DNA of 64,000 nt from Niallia endozanthoxylica (GCF_008710145.1 NZ_VYKL01000045.1:86548-150547), one strand, 5' to 3'. Shown: positions 1-8,460, numbered from the stretch's first letter. Notes: generated by a model not told the origin, from the sequence alone. Made by a program: numbers and translations.

Positions 1-830
1 CAAATGAAACAGCTGTAATTGGTCAACTGAGTGCCATTGCCAGCAACGGAGATAACAAGCAAAATATATCTCTCTTTGGTATTAACAAAGACGAATTTCT
101 TGTACCGAATGTGATAGAAGGAAGGACCTTTGAAAAGGCAAATGAAGTGATTGCCAGCGATTCACTTAAAGAGGACGGTTTCGATTTAGGCGACAGATTA
201 TCCTTGTCCTCCAGTGATCAGCAACTAACGATTGTTGGATTTACAGACAAAGCTCGATTTAATGCTGCACCCGTTCTATATACCAGCCTTGAAACCTTCC
301 AGCAAGTTAAATTTGGTGAAGCAGCAGATCAGAAAAAGGATCAGATAAACGGAATTGTTGTTCAAGATGACACGATTTCAAACCTTACTCAAAATGATGA
401 GCTTGACACCATTGAAATTGAATCATTTATCCAAAGCTTACCTGGCTATACTGAACAGAAACTCACTCTAAATTTCATGATTTACTTCCTTTTTGCTATT
501 TCATCCATTATTGTAGCCATTTTCTTATATGTGTTAACTGTTCAGAAGATAAGCATGTTCGGGGTCATGAAGGCACAAGGTATTTCCAGCACTTATTTAT
601 CTTGGTCTGTTGTGGCGCAAACCTTTATTTTAGCATTCATCGGGACAGCCATTGGATTGGCCTTAACACTCATATCAGGAGCTTTTCTACCAGCAGCGGT
701 TCCTGTTTCATTTGACCTAGCCTTAATGATATTCTACGGGTTTATTTTGATGGTTGTTGCCATTGCTGGTGCCGTATTTTCAGTCTTAACCATTGTTCGC
801 ATTGATCCATTGAAAGCGATAGGAGAATAA
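1..830 (+). CDS. ABC transporter permease, FtsX-like (5' end outside window)
   Basis: This is the C-terminal part of an integral-membrane permease of the FtsX/MacB type. The reading frame is open from the window edge, so the true start lies upstream; a GTG at 111 is internal. A soluble extracytoplasmic domain occupies roughly the first 155 visible residues. It is followed by three hydrophobic segments (around IYFLFAISSIIVAIFLYVLT, then QTFILAFIGTAIGLALTLIS, then LMIFYGFILMVVAIAGAVFS) and the usual short cytoplasmic tail ending RIDPLKAIGE. That layout is typical of the FtsX domain. The ATPase gene begins 3 bases after the stop, so the two form an operon. The family exports lipids, peptides or antibiotics; the substrate here cannot be told from sequence. 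Confidence 0.88.
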   Translation, partial: NETAVIGQLSAIASNGDNKQNISLFGINKDEFLVPNVIEGRTFEKANEVIASDSLKEDGFDLGDRLSLSSSDQQLTIVGFTDKARFNAAPVLYTSLETFQQVKFGEAADQKKDQINGIVVQDDTISNLTQNDELDTIEIESFIQSLPGYTEQKLTLNFMIYFLFAISSIIVAIFLYVLTVQKISMFGVMKAQGISSTYLSWSVVAQTFILAFIGTAIGLALTLISGAFLPAAVPVSFDLALMIFYGFILMVVAIAGAVFSVLTIVRIDPLKAIGE

Positions 831-833
831 AAC

Positions 834-1547
834 ATGGCAGTATTAGAGTTACATCAGGTAATGAAAAGCTTTGGAAGCGGTCATAAGAAAGTGGAAGCCT
901 TAAAGGAAACAGATTTCCTTGCCAATCGAGGTGAGTTAATCGCAATCATTGGTCCATCGGGGTCGGGAAAAAGCACCTTTCTCACGATTGTAGGAGGATT
1001 ATTAACACCAACCTCAGGTGATGTCATAATTAATGGGCACAACTTAACTGTCTTAAGCGAAAAAGCACGATCACAAATTCGACTCAAGGAAATTGGCTTT
1101 GTCTTACAGGCATCAAACCTAGTCCCCTTCTTATCCGTGGCCAATCAATTAAAGCTATTGGACAAAGTAAAAAAAGGGAATATGTCAAAAAGCGAGAGAA
1201 ATCAATTATACGAAGACTTGGGTATTGCTGACTTACTCATGAAATATCCATCTGACTTATCCGGCGGGGAACGCCAGCGTGTAGCTATCGCCAAGGCTCT
1301 ATATAGCAATCCTTCAATTATCTTGGCTGATGAGCCTACAGCCTCTCTAGATTCAGACCGTGCCTATGAAGTGATGGATCTATTAAAAAAGGTAACCAAA
1401 CAGAAACAAACAACAACCATTGTAGTGACTCATGATATTCGGCTTATTGGCTATTGCGACAAAGTATATAAAATGACAGATGGCGTTCTTTCAGAAACCC
1501 TAAAGGAACAGTCCGATGTACTGCAGGTCGCAGGAGAAAGTCGATAA
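834..1547 (+). CDS. ABC transporter ATP-binding protein (LolD/MacB type)
   Basis: A 237-residue cytoplasmic ATPase that powers the permease just upstream. It has a Walker A GPSGSGKST near residue 40, a Q-loop in GFVLQASN, the ABC signature LSGGERQR near 142, a Walker B IILADEPTASLD and the switch histidine in VVTHD. Length and motif spacing fit the LolD/MacB/SalX family that pairs with FtsX-like permeases. The start is the ATG 3 bases after the permease stop, behind the purine-rich AGGAGAATAAAAC. A strong terminator follows at 1646, closing the operon. The transported compound is unknown. Confidence 0.93.
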   Translation: MAVLELHQVMKSFGSGHKKVEALKETDFLANRGELIAIIGPSGSGKSTFLTIVGGLLTPTSGDVIINGHNLTVLSEKARSQIRLKEIGFVLQASNLVPFLSVANQLKLLDKVKKGNMSKSERNQLYEDLGIADLLMKYPSDLSGGERQRVAIAKALYSNPSIILADEPTASLDSDRAYEVMDLLKKVTKQKQTTTIVVTHDIRLIGYCDKVYKMTDGVLSETLKEQSDVLQVAGESR

Positions 1548-1645
1548 GATTATCTCAAAGAGAATAACGGAAAAGATTAAGTTTACCCAGACTTACAAAA
1601 ACCACTGTTCCTCATTCTTTTCTAATCTTCTGCTTCAAAACGAAA

Positions 1646-1685
1646 GGCAGCTCCTTCTAAACATGGAGCTGCCTAATTATTTTTC
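1646..1685 (+). terminator. Rho-independent terminator of the ABC operon
   Basis: A perfect 9-bp stem (GGCAGCTCC with GGAGCTGCC) and a 10-base loop are followed by TAATTATTTTT. It sits about 100 bases after the ATPase stop, on the coding strand. Confidence 0.85.
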
Positions 1686-1792
1686 CAAACCATTAACTTA
1701 AATATCCAATAGAATCAGGAACCGGTCTCCTGAATAATGAATACTGAATGAAAATTAACATAATAATTTAAAAAATAATTGGAGTTGATTGC

Positions 1793-2245
1793 TTAAGCAC
1801 ATTCATTCCTGAAAATCTATCTGTGGAATATATGGATGGTGTTTCTGCTGCGAATCCCATTATTCCAAGGCTTTACACACTAACACATTCTGTTTTAACT
1901 GGTGAGCTATTTTTAACAATTGGAATTCATTATGCATGGGATAAAATTAATCATATGAGAGATGAGGTATTAGCTGAATGAAGAACTAATGGATTTTCCT
2001 TATATTATTGTGTTTATTTATATATAGATTAAGGACAATATAACCAAGATGTATTCGCAAAACACTATGAAATATTTAGACGTGAATTACCGCTTGCATT
2101 AACAGCTATTCGATATGGAGATAAGTTTTTATTCGACGCATACCCCCATCTAGATTAAGCTTCAATAATAATTACCTTTATGTCTGCCTATTCCTAGTTT
2201 GCTAGACAAGAAAATTGGGGAACTTTCTACAAGTATTTCATATAA
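1793..2245 (+). pseudogene. Staygreen-family protein, decayed
   Basis: One reading frame (codon phase of position 1802) encodes recognisable staygreen-family sequence, for example LSVEYMDGVSAANPIIPRLY, GELFLTIGIHYAWDKINHM, FRRELPLALTAIRYGDKFLF and ENWGTFYKYF. Four in-frame stops interrupt it: TGA 1979-1981, TAA 2030-2032, TAA 2156-2158 and TAG 2195-2197. It ends at TAA 2243-2245. No frameshift is needed anywhere. At the expected initiator position (1793-1795, behind GGAG at 1781) there is TTA. The first three stops differ from the likely Trp and Gln codons by one transition each. The family is named after plant chlorophyll-degradation regulators and is found in many bacilli, where its role is unclear. 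The gene cannot make full-length protein. Confidence 0.82.
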
Positions 2246-2354
2246 TAATAATCTGCAATATATCGCCTATGGTGAATGTAATCATGTATTTTATTTATCA
2301 TTAATATCTTAATAGACGCATAACACAAGCACCATAGGCCATTTACAAAAAATA

Positions 2355-3704
2355 TTATACGAGCGTTAACGAGATAATTTCTTTTATTTTCAAGAGAGCA
2401 TCATGCTCTTCTCCAATCGAAAGCTGGCCATCAATCCGTTTGGTCTCTACCTCTTTAATTAGACGGATAATCACGTCAATAAAAATGTTATTTGACGCCA
2501 TTCCCTCTGTAACCATAGGAAAGTAATTCATCGCCTCTTCCAAATCCCCATTAATAAATTCATTAAAGAAATAATTCCAATATATTTCCTTTTTATTGAT
2601 TTCACTATCTGGTTTTACATCGACTATATTCTCCCATTCAATAAAACGAACAATTGTAATAGAAAAATTTAATGGCAATTCATAGACTTTGGCTGTATCA
2701 AGTTCCTCTAGAATTGGAAAATAAGGTTGATTCTCATTTACTGACTTTATTCTTGCTCTTTTTCCATTTGATAGTTTGACAATACAGTCCTTTGGATAAA
2801 TCTTAATTAATTCCATTAAGCTAATCACATATTTAATATCATACTTATTTTCTTTGCTTAACAATAGCTCAATAGCTTTGATAGAGGAAAACGGATTTTT
2901 CCTGTATGGTCGCTGCAAAGTAAGTGCAGAGTATGTATCGACAACTGCTAATAACCTTATTTCCTCTGAGAGAAATTCACTTGTCAGCCCTTCAGGATAT
3001 CCTGATCCATCTAAGCGTTCATGATGGGACTTTATTAGATCCCTATAGATGAGTGGAAGGTCATTCTCTATCAATACATTTATCCCATATACGGTATGTT
3101 TCTGCATTTCCTCATATTCTGTCTTTGAAAGAGTATCATCTTTTTGTAATAGTTTCCTATTAATTTTTAATTTACCTATGTCATAAATAAGACACCCTAT
3201 CGCAAAAGAACGAATATCCTTTATACCTGACTCTCTCGCTAATAAGGAACCTAATAGAAATACATCAAAAGAGTGGAAATAACTATAAGGGTCCTGTTTT
3301 TTTAATGAGAATAAGAGTGTGGAAATCCGGCTGTCTAATAATGAAGATATAAATAGATTTTCAAGCCATGAAAGCTCTACATCACTGTTAAGGACTAATC
3401 CATACCTAGCCTCACTCACTACATATTGCAGGCTTTCATAAAATAACACTTTAATATCAAATAATTCTTTTGAATAAAAGATCTTTTCCTTTTGTTTAAC
3501 TAGATTTTCTATCTTATTTTTTTTAGGGGGAAACTGTTTTTTAGGCTGCAGTTTTGTAACTCCCCAATTCTCTAAATTTTTTAACAACTCATTATTTACA
3601 ACCGTACCAGCTTTTACTAGAAGGGTCTTATTAAAATAAATATCGCTAGCAATTACTTCCCCTTTTTTTAGATGGCTAATAAAGCTTAAATCCTCCTGTA
3701 CCAT
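2355..3704 (-). CDS. Degenerate HD-GYP domain protein
   Basis: A 449-residue protein related to HD-GYP cyclic-di-GMP phosphodiesterases. The C-terminal half carries the family hallmark HHERLDGSGYP and VVDTYSALTLQRPYR. The catalytic HD motif, normally HDIGK, reads YDIGK (in CLIYDIGKLKIN), so the metal-binding histidine is replaced by tyrosine. The N-terminal 130 residues have no recognised domain. The start ATG has the ribosome-binding site GGAGAGG 6 bases upstream. A shorter paralogue lies at 62668-63747 and is also degenerate. The protein may bind or sense cyclic nucleotides rather than hydrolyse them; this is inference. Confidence 0.85.
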   Translation of the reverse strand: MVQEDLSFISHLKKGEVIASDIYFNKTLLVKAGTVVNNELLKNLENWGVTKLQPKKQFPPKKNKIENLVKQKEKIFYSKELFDIKVLFYESLQYVVSEARYGLVLNSDVELSWLENLFISSLLDSRISTLLFSLKKQDPYSYFHSFDVFLLGSLLARESGIKDIRSFAIGCLIYDIGKLKINRKLLQKDDTLSKTEYEEMQKHTVYGINVLIENDLPLIYRDLIKSHHERLDGSGYPEGLTSEFLSEEIRLLAVVDTYSALTLQRPYRKNPFSSIKAIELLLSKENKYDIKYVISLMELIKIYPKDCIVKLSNGKRARIKSVNENQPYFPILEELDTAKVYELPLNFSITIVRFIEWENIVDVKPDSEINKKEIYWNYFFNEFINGDLEEAMNYFPMVTEGMASNNIFIDVIIRLIKEVETKRIDGQLSIGEEHDALLKIKEIISLTLV

Positions 3705-3889
3705 AAGCCTCTCCTTTCGTGTACGGATTACCGAAAATTAGTTTAGTATATAAATAGGATAATTTAACTATATTATATAACATACTCCATGATTTTTTTG
3801 TTACATTCTGTATACTGATATAAATTAGCGAACTGCTGCATTTTCTATCCTTTTGTTTAAATAGCAGCAATTTTCTTCTCACTACTGCT

Positions 3890-3905
3890 TGTTTCACGTG
3901 GAACA
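3890..3905. promoter_or_regulatory. parS site (Spo0J/ParB binding), intergenic
   Basis: TGTTTCACGTGGAACA is the reverse complement of TGTTCCACGTGAAACA and matches the 16-bp parS consensus at every position. It lies in the 3705-4188 gap, in which I see no gene: the rest is AT-rich with one terminator at the far end (4159-4190). An identical site lies inside parB at 42572. ParB should load here as part of the origin-proximal centromere. Confidence 0.9.
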
Positions 3906-4158
3906 AATTTTCAGAGGGGGGCCAGGTACTTTTTCTGTTATGTTCACAACATCGGTTGTATCCTTAACAACAATACTATTCTCTGTTTTATTTGTTTAAT
4001 AAACTTACTATTGTTCATTTAGGCATGCCATTATGCACTCAATAGCAAATGATATTAAAGGAGTTGTAACAAAAACTATTACTATATTAGAGAAACTATT
4101 TTCTTTACCATAAGTAAACAGTAAATGGATGCTGCTATTTGTTCCTCTTCACACAAAA

Positions 4159-4190
4159 AATGATACAGAGCTACTTTTCTCTGTATCATT
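4159..4190 (-). terminator. Terminator of the COG2865-type regulator gene
   Basis: A 12-bp perfect stem (AATGATACAGAG with CTCTGTATCATT) and an 8-base loop are followed by TTTTTTG when read on the minus strand. The stem overlaps the stop codon of the gene at 4189. Confidence 0.88.
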
Positions 4191-5715
4191 ACTTTTCCTG
4201 CTTCTCTACAATGATATAGGCTTGCTTCGGATGATTTACTTGATCCGGATATTTCAGTCTCAATTCTCCTTTATCTACTAACTTAGCTAAATAATTATTC
4301 CGTAGTCCATCAGGTGTCCGCTCCAGTAAGACAGCTAATTCTCTTAACATGAGAGGTCTCTGGGCACAAAGTCTCACGATGATATCCTCCATGACATTCA
4401 AAGATAAACGTTTTTTTCTTCTAGCTAACTCTGATATTTCCCATATTTTTCTCTCTACTTCTTCTGGTGAAGCTTGATTCATTTCCTCAACTTTATCTCC
4501 ATTTGTCGAAAGTCTCTCTGTTAGATCTTCTTTTTCATCTACTATAATCAGTTCATCGTTATTATAGGAGTTCAAATTTTCGACAGCAGCTGCTACTTCG
4601 TTATTGTCGGAGTCTACATCGTTATTATAGGAGTTCAGTGTGTTATTATAGGAGCTATCCTCGTTATTCACGGAGTTAAGATCGTTATTATAGGAGTAAA
4701 CGTCCTTATTATAGGAGTTATTTTCGCTATTTATGGAGTCGGACCCGTTATTATAGGAGTTATCCTCGTTATTCACGGAGTTCGAATCGTTATTATAGGA
4801 GCTCTCTATTCCGTTAAAATCCGACATAAACAACTCTTCTTCTTCGGGAAATAATAAAGGATCGTTTTCTGCTGTATTCTCTGAACTTTCTTCCGTTACA
4901 CTATCTTTTATATGCAATGTAAGAATCGTACGCTTTGACTCTTCATCTTGAACCAAATCAAAAGCATCTTCATCATAGCCTGTCCATATAGTTTTAATCT
5001 GTTTCAGCCCAGAACCGGTTCTTTTACAAAGGCCAATTAAAATGAACATTTTAAATAAGTTAGGATTACGCAGATTACTTATATTGCCTTCTAGTGCTTG
5101 TTCTACTGGTATCCGAAAAAGGCCAGGGTTAGAAAAACGTAATAGACCTCTTTCTTTCTCAATCACAATACCTCCTTCACCGTAATAATCAGCATGAACC
5201 AATGCATTTATTAATGATTCATGAAGGCAATATATAGATGCATTTTGGGCATTCGGAGCAAAACGGTCATTAAACGGTAAGGATTGGAGATCGTCTATTA
5301 AATCGTCACTTGTTTTAAGATAGAAATCAAATACATTACCTGACCAAGTACCATCCTGTGAAGTAAATCGTTTCGACCAGTCTTCATCCAGCTTCTCTTC
5401 CAGGCTTTCCCGATATTCAAGGAAATATTGCGGTAATACTTCAGTAATGATCCTTTCCTCGCTGAACATCAATAAACCAGCAAGAGTCAAGCCTTCTTCA
5501 TTTGTATTTCTTACCTTTCCCCAGGCGCCAATCTTGTATAAAAACTCCTTAATTTCTAGTCCGCTCCAAGGATGATTAGGTTTCATATTTGAAAACTTTT
5601 CCTGATACCTTTTAACCGATTCGAAATTTAGCTCGTTTATTCCATAATGCTCTAGGATTAAATTGTCTTTGGGAACGGATGAATAATCAGGCGAATGATG
5701 TACATTGATATTCAT
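4189..5715 (-). CDS. COG2865-type ATP-binding transcriptional regulator with heptad repeats
   Basis: The protein has 508 residues. The middle (SIYCLHESLINALVHADYYG, then RFSNPGLFRIPVEQ and RTGSGLKQIKTIW) matches the HATPase_c_4 domain of RecG-like/COG2865 predicted transcriptional regulators. The C-terminal 75 residues (IIVRLCAQRPLMLRELAVLL and following) look like a winged helix of the family. Between them lies an Asn-rich stretch of about 85 residues built from 7-residue units (SYNNDxN). The start is the ATG at 5715, with AAGGGAGAG just upstream; an ATG 8 codons earlier lacks such a site. Proteins of this class are often accessory regulators; the target is unknown. Confidence 0.8.
   Translation of the reverse strand: MNINVHHSPDYSSVPKDNLILEHYGINELNFESVKRYQEKFSNMKPNHPWSGLEIKEFLYKIGAWGKVRNTNEEGLTLAGLLMFSEERIITEVLPQYFLEYRESLEEKLDEDWSKRFTSQDGTWSGNVFDFYLKTSDDLIDDLQSLPFNDRFAPNAQNASIYCLHESLINALVHADYYGEGGIVIEKERGLLRFSNPGLFRIPVEQALEGNISNLRNPNLFKMFILIGLCKRTGSGLKQIKTIWTGYDEDAFDLVQDEESKRTILTLHIKDSVTEESSENTAENDPLLFPEEEELFMSDFNGIESSYNNDSNSVNNEDNSYNNGSDSINSENNSYNKDVYSYNNDLNSVNNEDSSYNNTLNSYNNDVDSDNNEVAAAVENLNSYNNDELIIVDEKEDLTERLSTNGDKVEEMNQASPEEVERKIWEISELARRKKRLSLNVMEDIIVRLCAQRPLMLRELAVLLERTPDGLRNNYLAKLVDKGELRLKYPDQVNHPKQAYIIVEKQEK
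4555..4803 (-). repeat. About 12 tandem 21-bp units coding for SYNND heptads
   Basis: The plus strand repeats CGTTATTATAGGAGTT at roughly 21- and 42-base intervals, with diverged units between. On the coding strand each unit gives Ser-Tyr/Val/Ile-Asn-Asn-Asp-x-Asn. All units keep the frame. Tandem repeats of this sort change copy number by slippage or recombination. Confidence 0.9.
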
Positions 5716-6011
5716 TTCACACTCTCCCTTGCACTTCATTTATTTTTTAGCTGTTTTTATTTTATCATCTTTTATCCCATCCTTCTCTTTTATATAGTGG
5801 TATGTAAAATTTGCCTTTACTGACTTAGTAAGATAAGTATTAAAAACAAGAGAATCAATTATATCGATATATTAACTGTTATAATAAAAAAGAGCGAAAA
5901 TTCATCCGTTGTTGCATTACTTTTCAGTCATAATTCTAGAGTGCCCTGTATTTCCGCTTTAAAATAAAAGTAGAATGAATTGTATTTACTTATAAACGGT
6001 AGGGAACACAT

Positions 6012-6086
6012 TTGACTTTTTGAGAGCCTAAAGTGGTTTCGCGACCATCTGCAAAAACCGAGGAATTTTTTATTCCTCGGTTTTTT
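6012..6086 (+). promoter_or_regulatory. Possible orphan T-box-like leader ending in a terminator
   Basis: AAAGTGGTTTCGCGACC (6030-6046) resembles the conserved T-box sequence (consensus AGGGTGGTACCGCG, about 11 of 14). It is followed by a strong terminator stem (AACCGAGGAAT with ATTCCTCGGTT, then TTTTTT; 6055-6086), as in tRNA-binding T-box leaders. No plus-strand gene follows; a minus-strand lysR gene comes next. The specifier region is not convincing, so this may be a remnant or only a terminator. The rest of the 5716-6210 gap shows no gene. Confidence 0.35.
6055..6086. terminator. Strong bidirectional terminator
   Basis: An 11-bp perfect inverted repeat (AACCGAGGAAT with ATTCCTCGGTT) has a run of A before it and a run of T after it, so it can stop transcription from either side. 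It could serve the minus-strand lysR gene that ends at 6211. Confidence 0.85.
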
Positions 6087-6150
6087 AACTCTCTTTAAGA
6101 CTCCAATCGTCATTATTTATAATCTGATTCAATGTCATTAATTTTAGATA

Positions 6151-6190
6151 TAAAACTGTATCTATTTATGATAAGGTCACCGTACTGCAT
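6151..6190 (+). repeat. rlmH-end-like repeat, copy 1 (outermost)
   Basis: The segment contains ATCTATTTATGATAAGGTCA then CCGTAC. It aligns with the copy at 14164 (CATCTATTTATGATACGGTT, then CACC) with few differences, and so with the rlmH 3' end at 20948. It is the most distant copy from rlmH and marks the apparent outer edge of the array. Confidence 0.7.
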
Positions 6191-6210
6191 GAAAATATAG
6201 TGTTACAACT

Positions 6211-7095
6211 TCAGACCTTATGAATACTTTCTACAAACCTTTTCGCAGCACGTGATAGCGAAACACCTTTTAAATAACAAATGCCGATGCTCCTTTTTGG
6301 TATTTCCTCTTCTAACAATATCTCGTATAAATCTCCTCTTGCTATGTAATCCTTTGAAAACTCTTTTATAATGCAGGAAATACCTAAATTTATTCTTGTA
6401 AATTCTATTAATAAATCATAGGATCCAAGTTCAAATACAGGTGAAACTTGAAATCCCTTCTTTTTCAAAAAGTTTTCTACAAAAATTCTCGAATTTGACT
6501 TTTTTTCCAAGAATATTAACGGCATTTTCATTAAATACTCAAAACTAATCGGATTCTCAGTCATTCTTTTATATTTTTCTCCACAAACAAAAATATCCTG
6601 AATCTCCTTACATGGTATAGCTTGGATTTGCTCGTCTTGTATAGGTAAGTTACATATCCCTAAGTCAGCCTTTCCTGATTTAATAAATGCACAAATTTCT
6701 GTTGTTGTTCCATTCAATATCGTTAATTTAATTCCTGGGTATTTGAAGTGAAATTCCTCCAAATAGGGCAATAGAAAATAATGAGAAATTGTATCTCCAA
6801 CCCCGATTCGTAATTCTCCAATCTTTAATTGCTTAAATTCTAATAATTTATCTTCCGCCACATCAATAATTCCTAAGGCTGAGTTCACGTGTTCATATAA
6901 CAAATTTCCTTCATTTGTTAGTTGCACGCCCTTTGCTGTTCGATAGAAAAGCTGTATATCTAATTCATTCTCCAGCTTTGAAATGGATTGACTGACAGCA
7001 GATTGTGTCATATATAGTTCCTGTGCTGCCTTTGAAAAACTTTTATTCCGGCTAACAACATTAAAAATACGATATAAATCTAATTTCCCAACCAT
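6211..7095 (-). CDS. LysR-family transcriptional regulator
   Basis: This is a 294-residue DNA-binding regulator. The N-terminal 60 residues form the LysR winged helix (IFNVVSRNKSFSKAAQELYM, then TQSAVSQSISKLENEL). The rest is a periplasmic-binding-protein-like effector domain (LRIGVGDTISHYFLLPYLEE and on). The start is ATG 7095, with AAGGAGGG 5 bases upstream; an ATG 17 codons earlier has none. It is transcribed away from the F420-ligase-like gene across a 130-bp gap, the usual arrangement for a LysR protein and its target, so it probably controls that gene and itself. The inducer is unknown. It lies in the outermost module of the rlmH repeat array. Confidence 0.9.
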   Translation of the reverse strand: MVGKLDLYRIFNVVSRNKSFSKAAQELYMTQSAVSQSISKLENELDIQLFYRTAKGVQLTNEGNLLYEHVNSALGIIDVAEDKLLEFKQLKIGELRIGVGDTISHYFLLPYLEEFHFKYPGIKLTILNGTTTEICAFIKSGKADLGICNLPIQDEQIQAIPCKEIQDIFVCGEKYKRMTENPISFEYLMKMPLIFLEKKSNSRIFVENFLKKKGFQVSPVFELGSYDLLIEFTRINLGISCIIKEFSKDYIARGDLYEILLEEEIPKRSIGICYLKGVSLSRAAKRFVESIHKV

Positions 7096-7225
7096 ATAAG
7101 CCCTCCTTATATGGGATATTATAAACATTAATTTTACTAATATCATCTAATAAGGGTATAGTAGTATAGGGTAAAAAATGTACTTTATTTAACGAAATAA
7201 GACTCATATTTGAGGAGAGATTATA

Positions 7226-8416
7226 TTGGAAAGAGTAGTTGGAACAGTCGTACGCGGACTTCGCGGACCAATCATTAATCAAGGCGATAACATTGAAGAA
7301 ATTGTCGTAAATACTGTATTAAATACAGCAAAGATAGAAGGCTTCTCTATTGAAAATCGTGACATCGTCACTATCACGGAATCGGTTGTAGCGCGCGCTC
7401 AAGGGAACTATGCAACAATTGACCATATTGCAACAGATATTAATCGTAAATTTGGTGAAGAAACCGTTGGTGTAACTTTTCCAATCCTAAGCCGCAATCG
7501 CTTTGCGAACTGCTTGAAAGGGATTGCAAAGGGAACAAAGGATGTAGTCTTAATGTTAAGCTACCCATCTGATGAAGTGGGAAACCACCTTGTAGATATT
7601 GACGATCTGGACATAAAAGGAATTAATCCTTGGACAGACGTACTATCCGAAGCTGATTTCCGCAAGCATTTTGGTTATAACAAACATCGATTTACAGGTG
7701 TTGACTATATTGATTATTATAAAAGTCTAATCGAAGCCGAAGGGGCAAATTGTGAAGTAGTCTTCTCAAACAATCCAAAAACGATTTTAGACTTTACAAA
7801 GAATGTGTTAACTTGTGATATTCATTCACGTTTTAGAACAAAGCGTATTTTAGAAAATCATGGGGCTAAAAATGTATATGGCCTTGATGATATTCTAAGG
7901 GAATCAATCAATGGCAGTGGATTTAACGAGGCTTATGGCTTGCTGGGATCCAATAAAGCAACGGAAGACAGCGTAAAGCTCTTCCCAAATAACTGTCAGC
8001 CAATTGTTGATAATATTCAAACCAAACTTAAAGAAGTAACAGGTAAAACAGTCGAAGTAATGGTTTACGGCGATGGTGCCTTCAAAGATCCAGTAGGAAA
8101 GATTTGGGAGTTGGCAGATCCAGTTGTATCACCCGCTTATACAGCAGGACTTGACGGCACACCAAATGAAGTGAAATTGAAATATTTAGCAGATAATAAC
8201 TTCTCACACCTGCGTGGAAATGAGTTAAAACAAGCCATTTCTGAATATATCCAGAATAAAAATGAAGACCTTGTCGGTGCAATGGAAGCACAAGGGACTA
8301 CACCACGCAGATTAACGGACTTAATTGGATCATTGTCTGATTTAACCTCCGGCAGCGGTGACAAAGGAACGCCAATGATTTATATTCAAGGTTACTTCGA
8401 TAACTATACAAAATAA
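7226..8416 (+). CDS. F420-0:L-glutamate ligase-like protein
   Basis: A 396-residue protein whose N-terminal two thirds resembles the CofE/FbiB ligase domain that adds glutamate to coenzyme F420-0 (GTVVRGLRGPIINQGDN near the start, ENRDIVTITESVVARAQGNY, then TFPILSRNRFANCLKGIA). CofE proteins are about 250 residues; this one has about 140 extra C-terminal residues. Bacilli are not known to make F420, so a different acceptor is likely. The start is TTG 7226, with GAGGAG 8 bases before it. A divergent lysR gene lies upstream, and a terminator follows at 8427. Fold assignment is fairly firm; substrate is not. Confidence 0.8.
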   Translation: MERVVGTVVRGLRGPIINQGDNIEEIVVNTVLNTAKIEGFSIENRDIVTITESVVARAQGNYATIDHIATDINRKFGEETVGVTFPILSRNRFANCLKGIAKGTKDVVLMLSYPSDEVGNHLVDIDDLDIKGINPWTDVLSEADFRKHFGYNKHRFTGVDYIDYYKSLIEAEGANCEVVFSNNPKTILDFTKNVLTCDIHSRFRTKRILENHGAKNVYGLDDILRESINGSGFNEAYGLLGSNKATEDSVKLFPNNCQPIVDNIQTKLKEVTGKTVEVMVYGDGAFKDPVGKIWELADPVVSPAYTAGLDGTPNEVKLKYLADNNFSHLRGNELKQAISEYIQNKNEDLVGAMEAQGTTPRRLTDLIGSLSDLTSGSGDKGTPMIYIQGYFDNYTK

Positions 8417-8426
8417 GCACATGGGA

Positions 8427-8460
8427 AAGGATGTCTTTTAAAATAAGGCATCCTTTTTTT
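8427..8460 (+). terminator. Terminator of the F420-ligase-like gene
   Basis: A 9-bp stem (AAGGATGTC with GGCATCCTT, one G-T wobble) is followed by seven T, 10 bases after the stop codon. Confidence 0.88.

Noticed and set aside
1516..1701. Open frame overlapping the end of the ABC ATPase gene
   Set aside because: It runs through the ATPase 3' end and across the terminator hairpin, with no ribosome-binding site or family resemblance.
3676..3906. Open frame upstream of the HD-GYP gene on the minus strand
   Set aside because: It overlaps the HD-GYP start and covers the parS site; composition is non-coding-like.
4555..4803. CRISPR-like regular repeats
   Set aside because: The units are coding heptads without unique spacers, and no cas genes are near.
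5982..6004. Partial resemblance to the rlmH-like repeat (ATTTACTTATAAACGGT)
   Set aside because: It lacks the right half and needs a gap in the core; probably chance, although a decayed copy cannot be excluded.
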